From: Magnetococcus marinus MC-1
Lineage (GTDB): Bacteria; Pseudomonadota; Magnetococcia; Magnetococcales; Magnetococcaceae
DNA: 64,000 nt
Assembly (NCBI RefSeq): GCF_000014865.1
Contig: NC_008576.1
Span: 3,687,001-3,751,000 of the forward strand
Direction of reading: 5' to 3'
The position numbers were made by a program, and so were the translations under genes. The notes under the pieces are model-generated. The model did no database searches, was not told the origin of the DNA, and worked only from the letters and a program-made list of their open reading frames with translations. Below, one piece after another: positions 46,724-55,604 of the stretch. Within the stretch, counting starts at the first letter, position 1, and each line of letters begins with the position of its first letter.

Positions 46724-49700
46724 CGGTGATGGAAACGAGGTAAGAACCGGTCACGTAGCTGTTGGTATTGGCATCCAGTGCCGCAACACCGTCCTTCAAG
46801 CCCGCACCGTAGGTCAGGGTGCCGCTGGTGGCGGTATCCATGACCGAAAGTTGCGCCATGGTGGCCGCATCGGTAACGGAGACAACATAGCTGCCCGTAA
46901 TGTAGCTGTTGGTGTTGGCGGCTAGGGCCGCTGCACCATCCTTCAAGCCTGCACCATAGCTCAGGGTACCGGTGGTATCCTGATCAATGGCCGACAACTG
47001 CGCCATCGTCACCACATCGGTGATGGAGACCGCATAGCTGCCCGTCACATAGCTGTTGGTATTGGCATCCAGCGCTGCAACGCTATCCTTCAGACCGGCA
47101 CCGTAGGTCAGCGCTCCGGTGGTATCCTGATCAATGGCCGACAACTGCGCCATGGTGGCCGCATCGGTGATCGAAACCACATAGTTGCCCGTCACATAGC
47201 TGTTGGTATTGGCTTCCAGCGCCGCAGCGGCATCTTTCAAACCCGCACCGTAGGTCAACGCACCGGTGGTATCCTGATCAATGGCCGACAGCTGCGCCAT
47301 GGTGGCCGCATCGGTGATGGAGACCACATAGCTGCCCGTCACATAGCTGTTGGTATTGGCTTCCAGCGCCGCAGCGGCATCTTTCAAACCCGCACCGTAG
47401 GTCAGCGCTCCAGTGGTATCCTGATCAATGGCCGACAACTGCGCCATGGTGGCCGCATCGGTGATGGAAACGAGGTAAGAACCGGTCACGTAGCTGTTGG
47501 TATTGGCATCCAGTGCCGCAACACCGTCCTTCAAGCCCGCACCGTAGCTCAGGGTGCCGCTGGTGGCGGTATCCATGACCGAAAGCTGCGCCATGGTGGC
47601 CGCATCGGTAACGGAGACCACATAGCTGCCCGTAATGTAGCTGTTGGTGTTGGCGGCTAGGGCCGCTGCAGCATCCTTCAGACCCGCACCGTAGGTCAGC
47701 GCTCCAGTAGTATCCTGATCAATGGCCGACAACTGCGCCATGGTGGCCGCATCGGTTATCGAGACCGCATAGCTGCCTGTCACATAGCTGTTGGTATTGG
47801 CATCCAGCGCTACAACGCTATCCTTCAAACCCGCACCGTAGGTCAGCGCTCCGGTGGTATCCTGATCAATGGCCGACAACTGCGCCATGGTAGCCGCATC
47901 GGTGATCGAAACCACATAGCTGCCCGTCACATAGCTGTTGGTATTGGCTTCCAGCGCCGCAGCGGCATCTTTCAAACCCGCACCGTAGGTCAACGCACCG
48001 GTGGTATCCTGATCAATGGCCGACAGCTGCGCCATGGTGGCCGCATCGGTGATGGAGACCACATAGCTGCCCGTCACATAGCTGTTGGTATTGGTTTCCA
48101 GCGCCGCAGCGGCATCTTTCAAACCCGCACCGTAGGTCAGCGCTCCAGTGGTATCCTGGTCAATAGCCGACAACTGCGCCATGGTGGCCGCATCGGTGAT
48201 GGAGACTGCATAGCTGCCTGTCACGTAGCTGTTGGTATTGGCTTCCAGCGCCGCAACACCGTCCTTCAAGCCCGCACCGTAGCTCAGGGTGCCGCTGGTG
48301 GCGGAATCCATGACCGAAAGTTGCGCCATGGTGGCCGCATCGGTAACGGAGACCACATAGCTGCCCGTAATGTAGCTGTTGGTGTTGGCGGCTAGGGCCG
48401 CAGCAGCATCCTTCAGACCCGCACCGTAGGTCAGCGCTCCAGTAGTATCCTGATCAATGGCCGACAACTGCGCCATGGTGGCCGCATCGGTGATGGAGAC
48501 CGCATAGCTGCCGGTCACATAGCTGTTGGTATTGGCTTCCAGCGCCGCAGCGGCATCTTTCAAACCCGCACCGTAGGTCAGCGCTCCGGTGGTATCCTGA
48601 TCAATGGCCGACAACTGCGCCATGGTAGCCGCATCGGTGATCGAAACCACATAGCTGCCCGTCACATAGCTGTTGGTATTGGCTTCCAGCGCCGCAGCGG
48701 CATCTTTCAAACCTGCACCGTAGGTCAACGCACCGGTGGTATCCTGATCAATGGCCGACAGCTGCGCCATGGTGGCCGCATCGGTAACGGAGACCACATA
48801 GCTGCCCGTCACATAGCTGTTGGTATTGGCTTCCAGGGCCGCAGCGGTATCTTTCAAACCCGCACCGTAGGTCAGCGCTCCAGTGGTATCCTGATCAATG
48901 GCCGACAACTGCGCCATGGTGGCCGCATCGGTAATGGAGACTGCATAGCTGCCTGTCACGTAGCTGTTGGTATTGGCTTCCAGCGCCGCAGCAGCATCCT
49001 TCAGACCCGCACCGTAGGTCAGCGCTCCAGTAGTATCCTGATCAATGGCCGACAACTGCGCCATGGTGGCCGCATCGGTAATGGAGACTGCATAACTACC
49101 CGTCACATAGCTGTTGGTATTGGCTTCCAGCGCGACAACACCATCCTTCAGACCCGCACCGTAGGTCAGCGCTCCAGTAGTATCCTGATCAATGGCCGAC
49201 AACTGCGCCATGGTGGCCGCATCGGTTATCGAGACCGCATAGCTGCCCGTCACATAGCTGTTGGTATTGGCTTCCAGCGCCGCAGCGGCATCTTTCAAAC
49301 CCGCACCGTAGGTCAGCGCTCCGGTGGTATCCTGATCAATGGCCGACAACTGCGCCATGGTAGCCGCATCGGTGATCGAAACCACATAGCTGCCCGTCAC
49401 ATAGCTGTTGGTATTGGCTTCCAGCGCCGCAGCGGCATCTTTCAAACCTGCACCGTAGGTCAACGCACCGGTGGTATCCTGATCAATGGCCGACAGCTGC
49501 GCCATGGTGGCCGCATCGGTAACGGAGACCACATAGCTGCCCGTCACATAGCTGTTGGTATTGGCTTCCAGGGCCGCAGCGGTATCTTTCAAACCCGCAC
49601 CGTAGGTCAGCGCTCCAGTGGTATCCTGATCAATGGCAGACAACTGCGCCATGGTGGCCGCATCGGTAATGGAGACTGCATAGCTGCCTGTCACGTAGCT

Positions 49701-52095
49701 GTTGGTATTGGCTTCCAGCGCCGCAGCAGCATCCTTCAGACCCGCACCGTAGGTCAGCGCTCCAGTAGTATCCTGATCAATGGCCGACAACTGCGCCATG
49801 GTGGCCGCATCGGTTATCGAGACCGCATAGCTGCCTGTCACATAGCTGTTGGTATTGGCTTCCAGCGCGACAACACCATCCTTCAGACCCGCACCGTAGG
49901 TCAGCGCTCCAGTAGTATCCTGATCAATGGCCGACAACTGCGCCATGGTGGCCGCATCGGTTATCGAGACCGCATAGCTGCCTGTCACATAGCTGTTGGT
50001 ATTGGCTTCCAGCGCCGCAGCGGCATCTTTCAAACCCGCACCGTAGGTCAGCGCTCCGGTGGTATCCTGATCAATGGCCGACAACTGCGCCATGGTGGCC
50101 GCATCGGTGATGGAAACGAGGTAAGAACCGGTCACGTAGCTGTTGGTATTGGCATCCAGTGCCGCAACACCGTCCTTCAAGCCCGCACCGTAGCTCAGGG
50201 TGCCGCTGGTGGCGGTATCCATGACCGAAAGTTGCGCCATGGTGGCCGCATCGGTAACGGAGACCACATAGCTGCCCGTAATGTAGCTATTGGTGTTGGC
50301 GGCTAGGGCCGCTGCACTATCCTTCAAGCCTGCACCATAGCTCAGGGTACCGGTGGTATCCTGATCAATGGCCGACAACTGCGCCATGGTGGCCGCATCG
50401 GTGATCGAAACCACATAGCTGCCCGTCACATAGCTGTTGGTATTGGCTTCCAGGGCCGCAGCGGTATCTTTCAAACCCGCACCGTAGGTCAGCGCTCCAG
50501 TGGTATCCTGATCAATGGCAGACAACTGCGCCATGGTGGCCGCATCGGTGATGGAGACCGCATAACTACCCGTCACATAGCTGTTGGTATTGGTTTCCAG
50601 CGCCGCAGCGGCATCTTTCAAACCCGCACCGTAGGTCAACGCTCCGGTGGTATCCTGATCAATGGCCGACAACTGCGCCATGGTGGCCGCATCGGTGATC
50701 GAAACCACATAGCTGCCCGTCACATAGCTGTTGGTATTGGTTTCCAGGGCCGCAGCGGCATCTTTCAAACCCGCACCGTAGGTCAGCGCTCCAGTGGTAT
50801 CCTGATCAATGGCCGACAACTGCGCCATGGTGGCCGCATCGGTGATGGAAACCGCATAACTACCTGTCACATAGCTGTTGGTGTTGGCATCCAGGGCGGT
50901 AACACCATCCTTCAAACCCGCACCGTAGATCAGCGCTCCAGTGGTATCCTGATCAATGGCCGACAACTGCGCCATGGTGGCCGCATCCGTAACAGAAACA
51001 GCCAACGCACCCGTCACATAGCTGTTTGTGTTGGCGGCCAGCGCTGATGCGCTATCTTTCAATCCGGAACCATAGGTCAACGTGCCAGAAGTTGCCGCAT
51101 CCATGGCTGACAACTCCGCCATGGTGGCCACATCCGTTACAGAAACAGCATAGGAACCTGTCACATAGCTGTTGGTATTAGCGGCCAGCGCGGCTGCACT
51201 GTCCTTTAAGCCGGAACCATAGGTCAACGCACCGGTGGTATCCTGATCAATAGAGGACAACTGCGCCATGGTCACCACATCAGTGATGGAGACAGCATAG
51301 CTGCCCGTTACATAGCTGTTGGTGTTGGCATCAAGGGCAGAAACCCCATCCTGTAAGCCCGCACCGTAGGTCAACGCTCCGGAGGTATCCTGATCAATGG
51401 CCGACAACTGCGCCATTGTGGCCGCATCGGTGATGGAGACCACATAACTGCCCGTCACATAGCTGTTGGTATTGGCTTCCAGCGCCGCAGCGGCATCTTT
51501 CAAACCCGCACCATAAGCCAGCGTACCCGTGGTATCCTGATCAATGGCCGACAACTGCGCCATAGTGGCGGCATCTGTAATGGAGACGGCTAGCGATCCG
51601 GTAACATAGCTATTGGTATTGGTTTCCAGTGCCGCCGCAGCATCTTTCAAACCCGCACCGTAGGTCAGTGTGCCCGTGGTATCCTGGTCAATCGAGGATA
51701 ACTGTGCTATGGATGCCGCATCTGTAACAGAAACGGCCAATGCACCGGTCACATAGCTATTGGTGTTGGCGTCTAGTTCGGATGCGCTATCTTTCAAACC
51801 TGAACCATAGGTCAACGTGCCCGAGGTCGCCGTATCTATGGCCGAAAGCTCTGCCATGGTGGCTGCATCGGTTACAGATACCACATAGCTACCTGTAACA
51901 TAACTGTTAGTGTTGGCCGCTAGTGCTGAGGCACCGTCCTTTAGGCCCGCCGCATAGGTCAGGGTACCCGTAGTATCCTGATCAATGGCCGAGAGTTGCG
52001 CCATTGTAATCGTGTCCGTAACACTGACACTTGCAGAACCCGTCACATAGCTGTTGGTATTGGCAACCAGCGCGGCGGCCGTGTCTTTAACCAGA
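35290..52095 (-). repeat. 147-bp coding tandem repeat array (49-residue unit)
   Basis: The unit encodes repeats of the form TDAATMAQLSAIDQDTTG followed by LTYGAGLKDAAAALEANTN and SYVTGSYVVSI. Spacing of recognisable words such as GCCGACAACTGCGCCATGG is 147 bp throughout; from array length and period there are roughly 110 copies. Units at both ends (about 51,000-52,095 and 35,290-36,800) are diverged, while interior units are almost identical. A typical unit contains no Cys, His, Phe, Pro, Arg or Trp, and has four Asp and one Glu against one Lys. Confidence 0.95.
37426..48302 (-). repeat. Higher-order repeat of five 147-bp units (735 bp)
   Basis: A distinctive unit carrying MDTATSG recurs at 37426, 38161, 38896, 39631, 41101, 41689, 42424, 43159, 43894, 44629, 45364, 46099, 46832, 47567 and 48302 (position of the C in GCGG/GCGATATCC-type marker). 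Most intervals are exactly 735 bp; exceptions are 1,470 (ten units), 588 (four units) and 733 (a 2-nt loss). The next marker is at 50213, 1,911 bp or 13 units away. Five unit types follow each other in a fixed order, so blocks of five were copied together. Confidence 0.92.
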
Positions 52096-53954
52096 TACGA
52101 TCCGTCACTTAGCCCAGAAAAACGCTCCATTTGAGTCATAGAGAGCGAAAGCACTTCACTGGCCGATGTGGAGACCGTATAGATGGTGTTCGTATTGAGC
52201 GCCATTCCGGTAATATCGGTATTAGCTGTCAGATAAAACTGAATAACACCTGCTCCGCTCACATCAAGCAGGCTCAAATCCGCACTGTCATCCCCATCAC
52301 TTTGTAAAGTGATACGCAGTGTGCCAGCACCCACATCACCATCCATCAGCGTGATGTCCTTGGTCGAAAGCTCATCACTATCAATAATGGCAACTTGACC
52401 ACTTTCAATTTTAAAGTAGTCAATGCCGATGATGGTTGAGCCTGTAAAATCTATGGTATTGGTAACCACATGGATGATATCACCGGTGCTGGTATCACCT
52501 GACAGATCACCACCATAGATCGTCTCTGCGTCTGTCGATGTTACATCGTCAGTATTAAAGACAAAGGTATCGGCACCATCACCGCCGTACATAATATCGG
52601 CACCTGCACCGCCATTAAGCGTATCATCTCCCGCACCACCCGTTAGGGTATCGTTACCGTCCAGACCATAAAGCGCATCACCACCGTCATCCGCAGTTAC
52701 CGTATCATCCCCTGTTGTTGCATACAGAGTTGAGGCTTCTACCGTGGAGGAAGAATCCGTAATGTTGACGGTCCCGCCGGAGGTCGAAAGAATGAAGAGT
52801 TCTGCAATGGAACCTTCAATGCTCAGCTGGCCACTGGTAATTTCAATGGCATTAATACCGGCTTGGGACCACTCCTGTAGCTCTTGGTCCGTCAAAGTTT
52901 CGATATTGGCTGCGGTGTCTACAATTTTGACAACAGCATTTAAACCATCACCATTGCCAATGGTGGTATTGTTGGCTAAATCAACATCCCCTGCCCCATC
53001 AAAGCTGGAAATATTACTGGCCGACCCCATTAACGTTTCGACATTCGTGGTGATGGTAATACCATCATCGAGATAAAGCGTGGTAATGCCTTCTAATTCG
53101 AGATCAGATAAATCCAGATCCTCTCCGATATCTAGATAGTCTGGCTCAATGATAGGATCGGGTTCTTGCTCGGCATCGGGTTCGGCATCGGGTTCTGGTT
53201 CGTCCCCTGCGGCATCATCACTATCAGCCTGAATTTCCGCCAAAATGGCATCCATACCCTCGTCACCTGCGGCCTCTGCCTCAGCTTCAGCCTCAGCCTC
53301 AGCCTCAGCCTCAGCCTCAGCCTCGGCATCGGCTTCTGCGTCTGCTTCAGCTTGGGCCTCAGCCTCTGCCTCTGCCTCTGCCTCTGCCTCTGCCTCAGAC
53401 TCAGCGTCTGTGCCATCGGTCCCAGCAGCCTCGCCGTCAGCTCCAGTGGCCTCGCCGTCAGCTCCAGCAGCCTCGCCGTCAGCTCCAGTGGCCTCGCCGT
53501 CAGCTCCAGTGGCCTCGCCGTCAGCTCCAGTGGCCTCGCCGTCAGCTCCAGTGGCCTCGGCACCGACGCCTTCCCCGCCCCCACCTTCGGTTGCATCTGG
53601 CTCACCGTCAGCGGCGCCTTTACCATCCTCTTTTTCTAATTCTTTGTCCTTACCCTGCTTTCCTGGGAGCAAAACACCTTGGCCTTCACCCTGGCCCTGG
53701 CCTTTACCCTGGCCCTGGCCTTCACCCTGACCTTGGCCTTCACCCTGGCCTTGGCCTTGACCCTGGCCTTGACCCTGGCCTTGACCTTGACCTTTGGCCT
53801 GACCTTGTGCCGCTGCCCCACCCTGACCGGTACCGGCCTGCGTTGCATCATCTGACCCGCCAGACGCGGAAGCCTGATCGGTAGTATCAGCTTGAGCCAG
53901 AAGGATCTCACCTTCGTTGTTAACCATATCATTCTGCCCAGTCTGTTCGCTCAT
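46545..53954 (-). CDS. Giant RTX-type repeat protein, 5' frame (N-terminal third)
   Basis: Start at ATG 53954 (MSEQTGQNDM), preceded by AGGGGG at good spacing; the frame is open 14 codons earlier. No signal peptide, as expected for type I secretion. Residues about 50-95 are Gly/Gln-rich, about 132-180 a seven-residue EATGADG repeat, about 185-230 an Ala/Glu run, and about 415-465 several RTX-like nonapeptides (GLDGNDTL, GGAGDDTL, GGAGADIM, GGDGADTF). The 49-residue repeats start near residue 620. The natural frame ends near 46,680, where a 2-nt deletion sends it into about 45 nonsense codons to 46545. Restoring the two bases gives one uninterrupted frame of 6,983 codons from 53954 to 33008. 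It lies between tolC and the ABC-MFP pair. Confidence 0.88.
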   Translation of the reverse strand: MSEQTGQNDMVNNEGEILLAQADTTDQASASGGSDDATQAGTGQGGAAAQGQAKGQGQGQGQGQGQGQGQGEGQGQGEGQGQGKGQGQGEGQGVLLPGKQGKDKELEKEDGKGAADGEPDATEGGGGEGVGAEATGADGEATGADGEATGADGEATGADGEAAGADGEATGADGEAAGTDGTDAESEAEAEAEAEAEAEAQAEADAEADAEAEAEAEAEAEAEAEAEAAGDEGMDAILAEIQADSDDAAGDEPEPDAEPDAEQEPDPIIEPDYLDIGEDLDLSDLELEGITTLYLDDGITITTNVETLMGSASNISSFDGAGDVDLANNTTIGNGDGLNAVVKIVDTAANIETLTDQELQEWSQAGINAIEITSGQLSIEGSIAELFILSTSGGTVNITDSSSTVEASTLYATTGDDTVTADDGGDALYGLDGNDTLTGGAGDDTLNGGAGADIMYGGDGADTFVFNTDDVTSTDAETIYGGDLSGDTSTGDIIHVVTNTIDFTGSTIIGIDYFKIESGQVAIIDSDELSTKDITLMDGDVGAGTLRITLQSDGDDSADLSLLDVSGAGVIQFYLTANTDITGMALNTNTIYTVSTSASEVLSLSMTQMERFSGLSDGSYLVKDTAAALVANTNSYVTGSASVSVTDTITMAQLSAIDQDTTGTLTYAAGLKDGASALAANTNSYVTGSYVVSVTDAATMAELSAIDTATSGTLTYGSGLKDSASELDANTNSYVTGALAVSVTDAASIAQLSSIDQDTTGTLTYGAGLKDAAAALETNTNSYVTGSLAVSITDAATMAQLSAIDQDTTGTLAYGAGLKDAAAALEANTNSYVTGSYVVSITDAATMAQLSAIDQDTSGALTYGAGLQDGVSALDANTNSYVTGSYAVSITDVVTMAQLSSIDQDTTGALTYGSGLKDSAAALAANTNSYVTGSYAVSVTDVATMAELSAMDAATSGTLTYGSGLKDSASALAANTNSYVTGALAVSVTDAATMAQLSAIDQDTTGALIYGAGLKDGVTALDANTNSYVTGSYAVSITDAATMAQLSAIDQDTTGALTYGAGLKDAAAALETNTNSYVTGSYVVSITDAATMAQLSAIDQDTTGALTYGAGLKDAAAALETNTNSYVTGSYAVSITDAATMAQLSAIDQDTTGALTYGAGLKDTAAALEANTNSYVTGSYVVSITDAATMAQLSAIDQDTTGTLSYGAGLKDSAAALAANTNSYITGSYVVSVTDAATMAQLSVMDTATSGTLSYGAGLKDGVAALDANTNSYVTGSYLVSITDAATMAQLSAIDQDTTGALTYGAGLKDAAAALEANTNSYVTGSYAVSITDAATMAQLSAIDQDTTGALTYGAGLKDGVVALEANTNSYVTGSYAVSITDAATMAQLSAIDQDTTGALTYGAGLKDAAAALEANTNSYVTGSYAVSITDAATMAQLSAIDQDTTGALTYGAGLKDTAAALEANTNSYVTGSYVVSVTDAATMAQLSAIDQDTTGALTYGAGLKDAAAALEANTNSYVTGSYVVSITDAATMAQLSAIDQDTTGALTYGAGLKDAAAALEANTNSYVTGSYAVSITDAATMAQLSAIDQDTTGALTYGAGLKDGVVALEANTNSYVTGSYAVSITDAATMAQLSAIDQDTTGALTYGAGLKDAAAALEANTNSYVTGSYAVSITDAATMAQLSAIDQDTTGALTYGAGLKDTAAALEANTNSYVTGSYVVSVTDAATMAQLSAIDQDTTGALTYGAGLKDAAAALEANTNSYVTGSYVVSITDAATMAQLSAIDQDTTGALTYGAGLKDAAAALEANTNSYVTGSYAVSITDAATMAQLSAIDQDTTGALTYGAGLKDAAAALAANTNSYITGSYVVSVTDAATMAQLSVMDSATSGTLSYGAGLKDGVAALEANTNSYVTGSYAVSITDAATMAQLSAIDQDTTGALTYGAGLKDAAAALETNTNSYVTGSYVVSITDAATMAQLSAIDQDTTGALTYGAGLKDAAAALEANTNSYVTGSYVVSITDAATMAQLSAIDQDTTGALTYGAGLKDSVVALDANTNSYVTGSYAVSITDAATMAQLSAIDQDTTGALTYGAGLKDAAAALAANTNSYITGSYVVSVTDAATMAQLSVMDTATSGTLSYGAGLKDGVAALDANTNSYVTGSYLVSITDAATMAQLSAIDQDTTGALTYGAGLKDAAAALEANTNSYVTGSYVVSITDAATMAQLSAIDQDTTGALTYGAGLKDAAAALEANTNSYVTGNYVVSITDAATMAQLSAIDQDTTGALTYGAGLKDSVAALDANTNSYVTGSYAVSITDVVTMAQLSAIDQDTTGTLSYGAGLKDGAAALAANTNSYITGSYVVSVTDAATMAQLSVMDTATSGTLTYGAGLKDGVAALDANTNSYVTGSYLVSITDAATMAQLSAIDQDHWSADLRCGFERCRCGAGSQYQQLCDGQLCGFDHRCGHHGAAVGH
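52558..52710 (-). other. N-terminal RTX nonapeptide block
   Basis: Encodes about five consecutive GGxGxDxL-type repeats (ALYGLDGNDTL through GGDGADTFVF) about 415 residues from the N-terminus of the giant protein. Such blocks bind calcium and usually sit near the C-terminus of type I substrates, where this protein has further copies. Confidence 0.85.
53270..53405 (-). repeat. 6-bp microsatellite-like Ala-Glu coding run
   Basis: GCCTCA/GCCTCT-type hexamers on the plus strand encode a long alternating Ala-Glu (with some Ala-Asp) run in the giant protein. The short period that is a multiple of three permits slippage without frame loss. Confidence 0.9.
53425..53560 (-). repeat. 21-bp minisatellite encoding EATGADG
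   Basis: About six to seven nearly identical 21-bp units on the plus strand as GCCTCGCCGTCAGCTCCAGT(G), encoding a heptapeptide with Thr/Ala alternation. It is in frame within the N-terminal region of the giant protein. Confidence 0.9.
53680..53810 (-). repeat. Gly-Gln-rich low-complexity run
   Basis: CCTGGC/CTTGGC-type hexamers encode GQGQGQ with occasional Glu and Lys substitutions. It forms a flexible, uncharged to weakly acidic stretch near the N-terminus of the giant protein. Confidence 0.9.
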
Positions 53955-54241
53955 GTTAGGAGCCCCCTGAACCGCGTTGCCGGTACAAACCGTCACTTAA
54001 CCAGATGTAAGGACGATAATGCTTGATTAGGATAAGGCGTTGGATCGCCATTTTTTTCAGACCCACGCTATTTCGGGGTCTATATCTGTCAGTTGGCATG
54101 ATCCGCAGATCGTGCCCTTCCCGTGATTTTTTTGGACAATTCAAAGGAGGCATGGCCATGGACCGCTACACGATCATCGTGCCATGCAATCATCACTTAA
54201 CTATGTCACGTTGTTTTAGCATTTGTTGCAGGCCATAAAGA

Positions 54242-54269
54242 GCCCTTGGGTACATTTGTACCCAAGGGC
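54242..54269 (-). terminator. Probable terminator after tolC
   Basis: GCCCTTGGGTAC-ATTT-GTACCCAAGGGC is a perfect 12-bp inverted repeat 31 bp beyond the tolC stop. On the minus strand it is followed by CTCTTTATGG, only a short U-rich tail, so termination may be partial and allow some read-through to the giant gene. Confidence 0.65.
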
Positions 54270-54299
54270 GAGGCTGTCCATGCTTTTTTTGTGCTTTTT

Positions 54300-55604
54300 T
54301 TACTGTTGCACAAACAGATCGGGGCTCAGGCGTCCAATGGCTTCGAGGAGCTCAACCTTTGCACTCACCACGTCTGCCTTGGATTCTTCTAGGTCAGAGT
54401 TCGCTTCAATCACTTTGCGCTCAGCAATGAGAATACTAAGCAGAGAAGACATGCTACCACCACCAAGCTTGCGCTCTTTGCGGGCCAATGTCAGAAAATC
54501 CTCGTTCAACTTAACACTTTGCTGATAACGATCGACTAACTCTTTGCTCGTAATCAGCTTTTGGTAGGTATCACGAAGATTTTTCTCTAACGCATCACGA
54601 GCTTTGTCGTGAATAGCCTGAAAATCCTCCACTTTATGCTGTGCCGAATTAACATCGTGCACCGCAGCAAGGCCCAAGTTGAAAGGCATCTTGACATTGA
54701 CGAGGATGGAGGTGTCCTCATCATAGTTTACAGTGCCCCCCATATCGTTTTGGAAGGTATAGCTACCCGTCAGCGTAACCTCAGGAAAATAGCCTTTGGC
54801 GCGGGTAGAATTTTTGCTCGCGACAGCCTTAACGATGTTTTGCTTTGTCTCAAGCAAGGCGTAGTTTTGGGCTTCAAACTGCGCAATCATGTCCTCCATT
54901 GAGGGAATCTCAACGTTGACATCGACCATGTTCAATTTAGAGAGATCGTCAGGCACAACATTGAACCACTGGCGATAGCCGTTCATGGCCTTCGCCAAAT
55001 TCAGCTCCGCTTTTAACCGCTTTTCGATGGCCCGGCTTAGCTCAGCCTCGCTTTGCAAAACATCTTTGCGCAAGCCAGCACCGATTTTTAGACGCTTTTC
55101 TTCGGAAGCGGTCTGTTCACGAATACGGCCCTCTACCGCTTTGGTATTTTCCAGCACGCGGTAAGCGGCAACCAAATCGATGTAAGCCTTGGCACCGGAA
55201 CGCAGCACTTTTTGGGTCGTTTGACTGACCGAGTACTCTTTGCCGATTTGGTTGGCACGCTCGGCGTCTATTTCGGCATTCAGCTGACCAAAGTCCCACA
55301 ACAACTGATCAAAGCTGGTTTTCAGCTCACTAGAACGCGCATCAGTAAAGGGTGTCGCCCCTTGGTTGGTACCCTCATGACCAATTTTTGCGTTCACAGT
55401 GACGGTTGGAAACCATTCACCTTTTTTGGAGCTGACGTCGCTTTTCGCGCCGCCAAGCTTGGCTTCAGCAGATTTTACCTCCGCATTGGTTTGGATCAAC
55501 CCGCGCAACAACTCGGGAAGATCGTTGGCCTGCGCCACACCGACCATAGAGACCGAAGCGACGCCGACGACGATGGCGTTTTTAACGAAACGTTTCAAAA
55601 GCAT
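54300..55604 (-). CDS. TolC-family outer-membrane channel of the type I secretion system
   Basis: 434 residues from ATG 55604, which has AAGGT at good spacing; the frame runs 11 codons further upstream. The signal peptide is cleaved near AQA-ND (about residue 26). The rest shows the duplicated TolC/OEP pattern: long alpha-helical stretches rich in Ala, Glu and Lys and two beta segments (EWFPTVTVNAKIG, YFPEVTLTGSYTF). It matches the AggA/LapE type that serves giant RTX adhesins. It lies immediately upstream of the giant gene on the same strand, with the inner-membrane components on the other side, so the three exporter parts bracket their probable substrate. Confidence 0.9.
   Translation of the reverse strand: MLLKRFVKNAIVVGVASVSMVGVAQANDLPELLRGLIQTNAEVKSAEAKLGGAKSDVSSKKGEWFPTVTVNAKIGHEGTNQGATPFTDARSSELKTSFDQLLWDFGQLNAEIDAERANQIGKEYSVSQTTQKVLRSGAKAYIDLVAAYRVLENTKAVEGRIREQTASEEKRLKIGAGLRKDVLQSEAELSRAIEKRLKAELNLAKAMNGYRQWFNVVPDDLSKLNMVDVNVEIPSMEDMIAQFEAQNYALLETKQNIVKAVASKNSTRAKGYFPEVTLTGSYTFQNDMGGTVNYDEDTSILVNVKMPFNLGLAAVHDVNSAQHKVEDFQAIHDKARDALEKNLRDTYQKLITSKELVDRYQQSVKLNEDFLTLARKERKLGGGSMSSLLSILIAERKVIEANSDLEESKADVVSAKVELLEAIGRLSPDLFVQQ

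Noticed and set aside
35000-46925. Long plus-strand open frames across the repeat region (for example 37445-38881, 38915-39724, 41708-42517)
   Set aside because: They are the antisense of the 147-bp repeat. Because 147 is a multiple of three, one stop-free antisense unit gives a long repetitive open frame. The products are Arg/His/Gly-rich with no start signals.
35290-52095. Regularly spaced repeats considered as a CRISPR array
   Set aside because: The unit is 147 bp without unique spacers, is protein-coding throughout, and no cas gene is present.
53166-53730. Plus-strand frames encoding Ala-Ser or Leu-Ser runs opposite the giant gene's N-terminus
   Set aside because: Antisense of hexamer and 21-bp repeats; the minus-strand frame has the start codon, ribosome-binding site and domain content.
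53956-54159. 67-residue minus-strand frame just upstream of the giant gene
   Set aside because: Basic peptide with no ribosome-binding site or recognisable domain; it lies in the expected 5' region of the giant gene.
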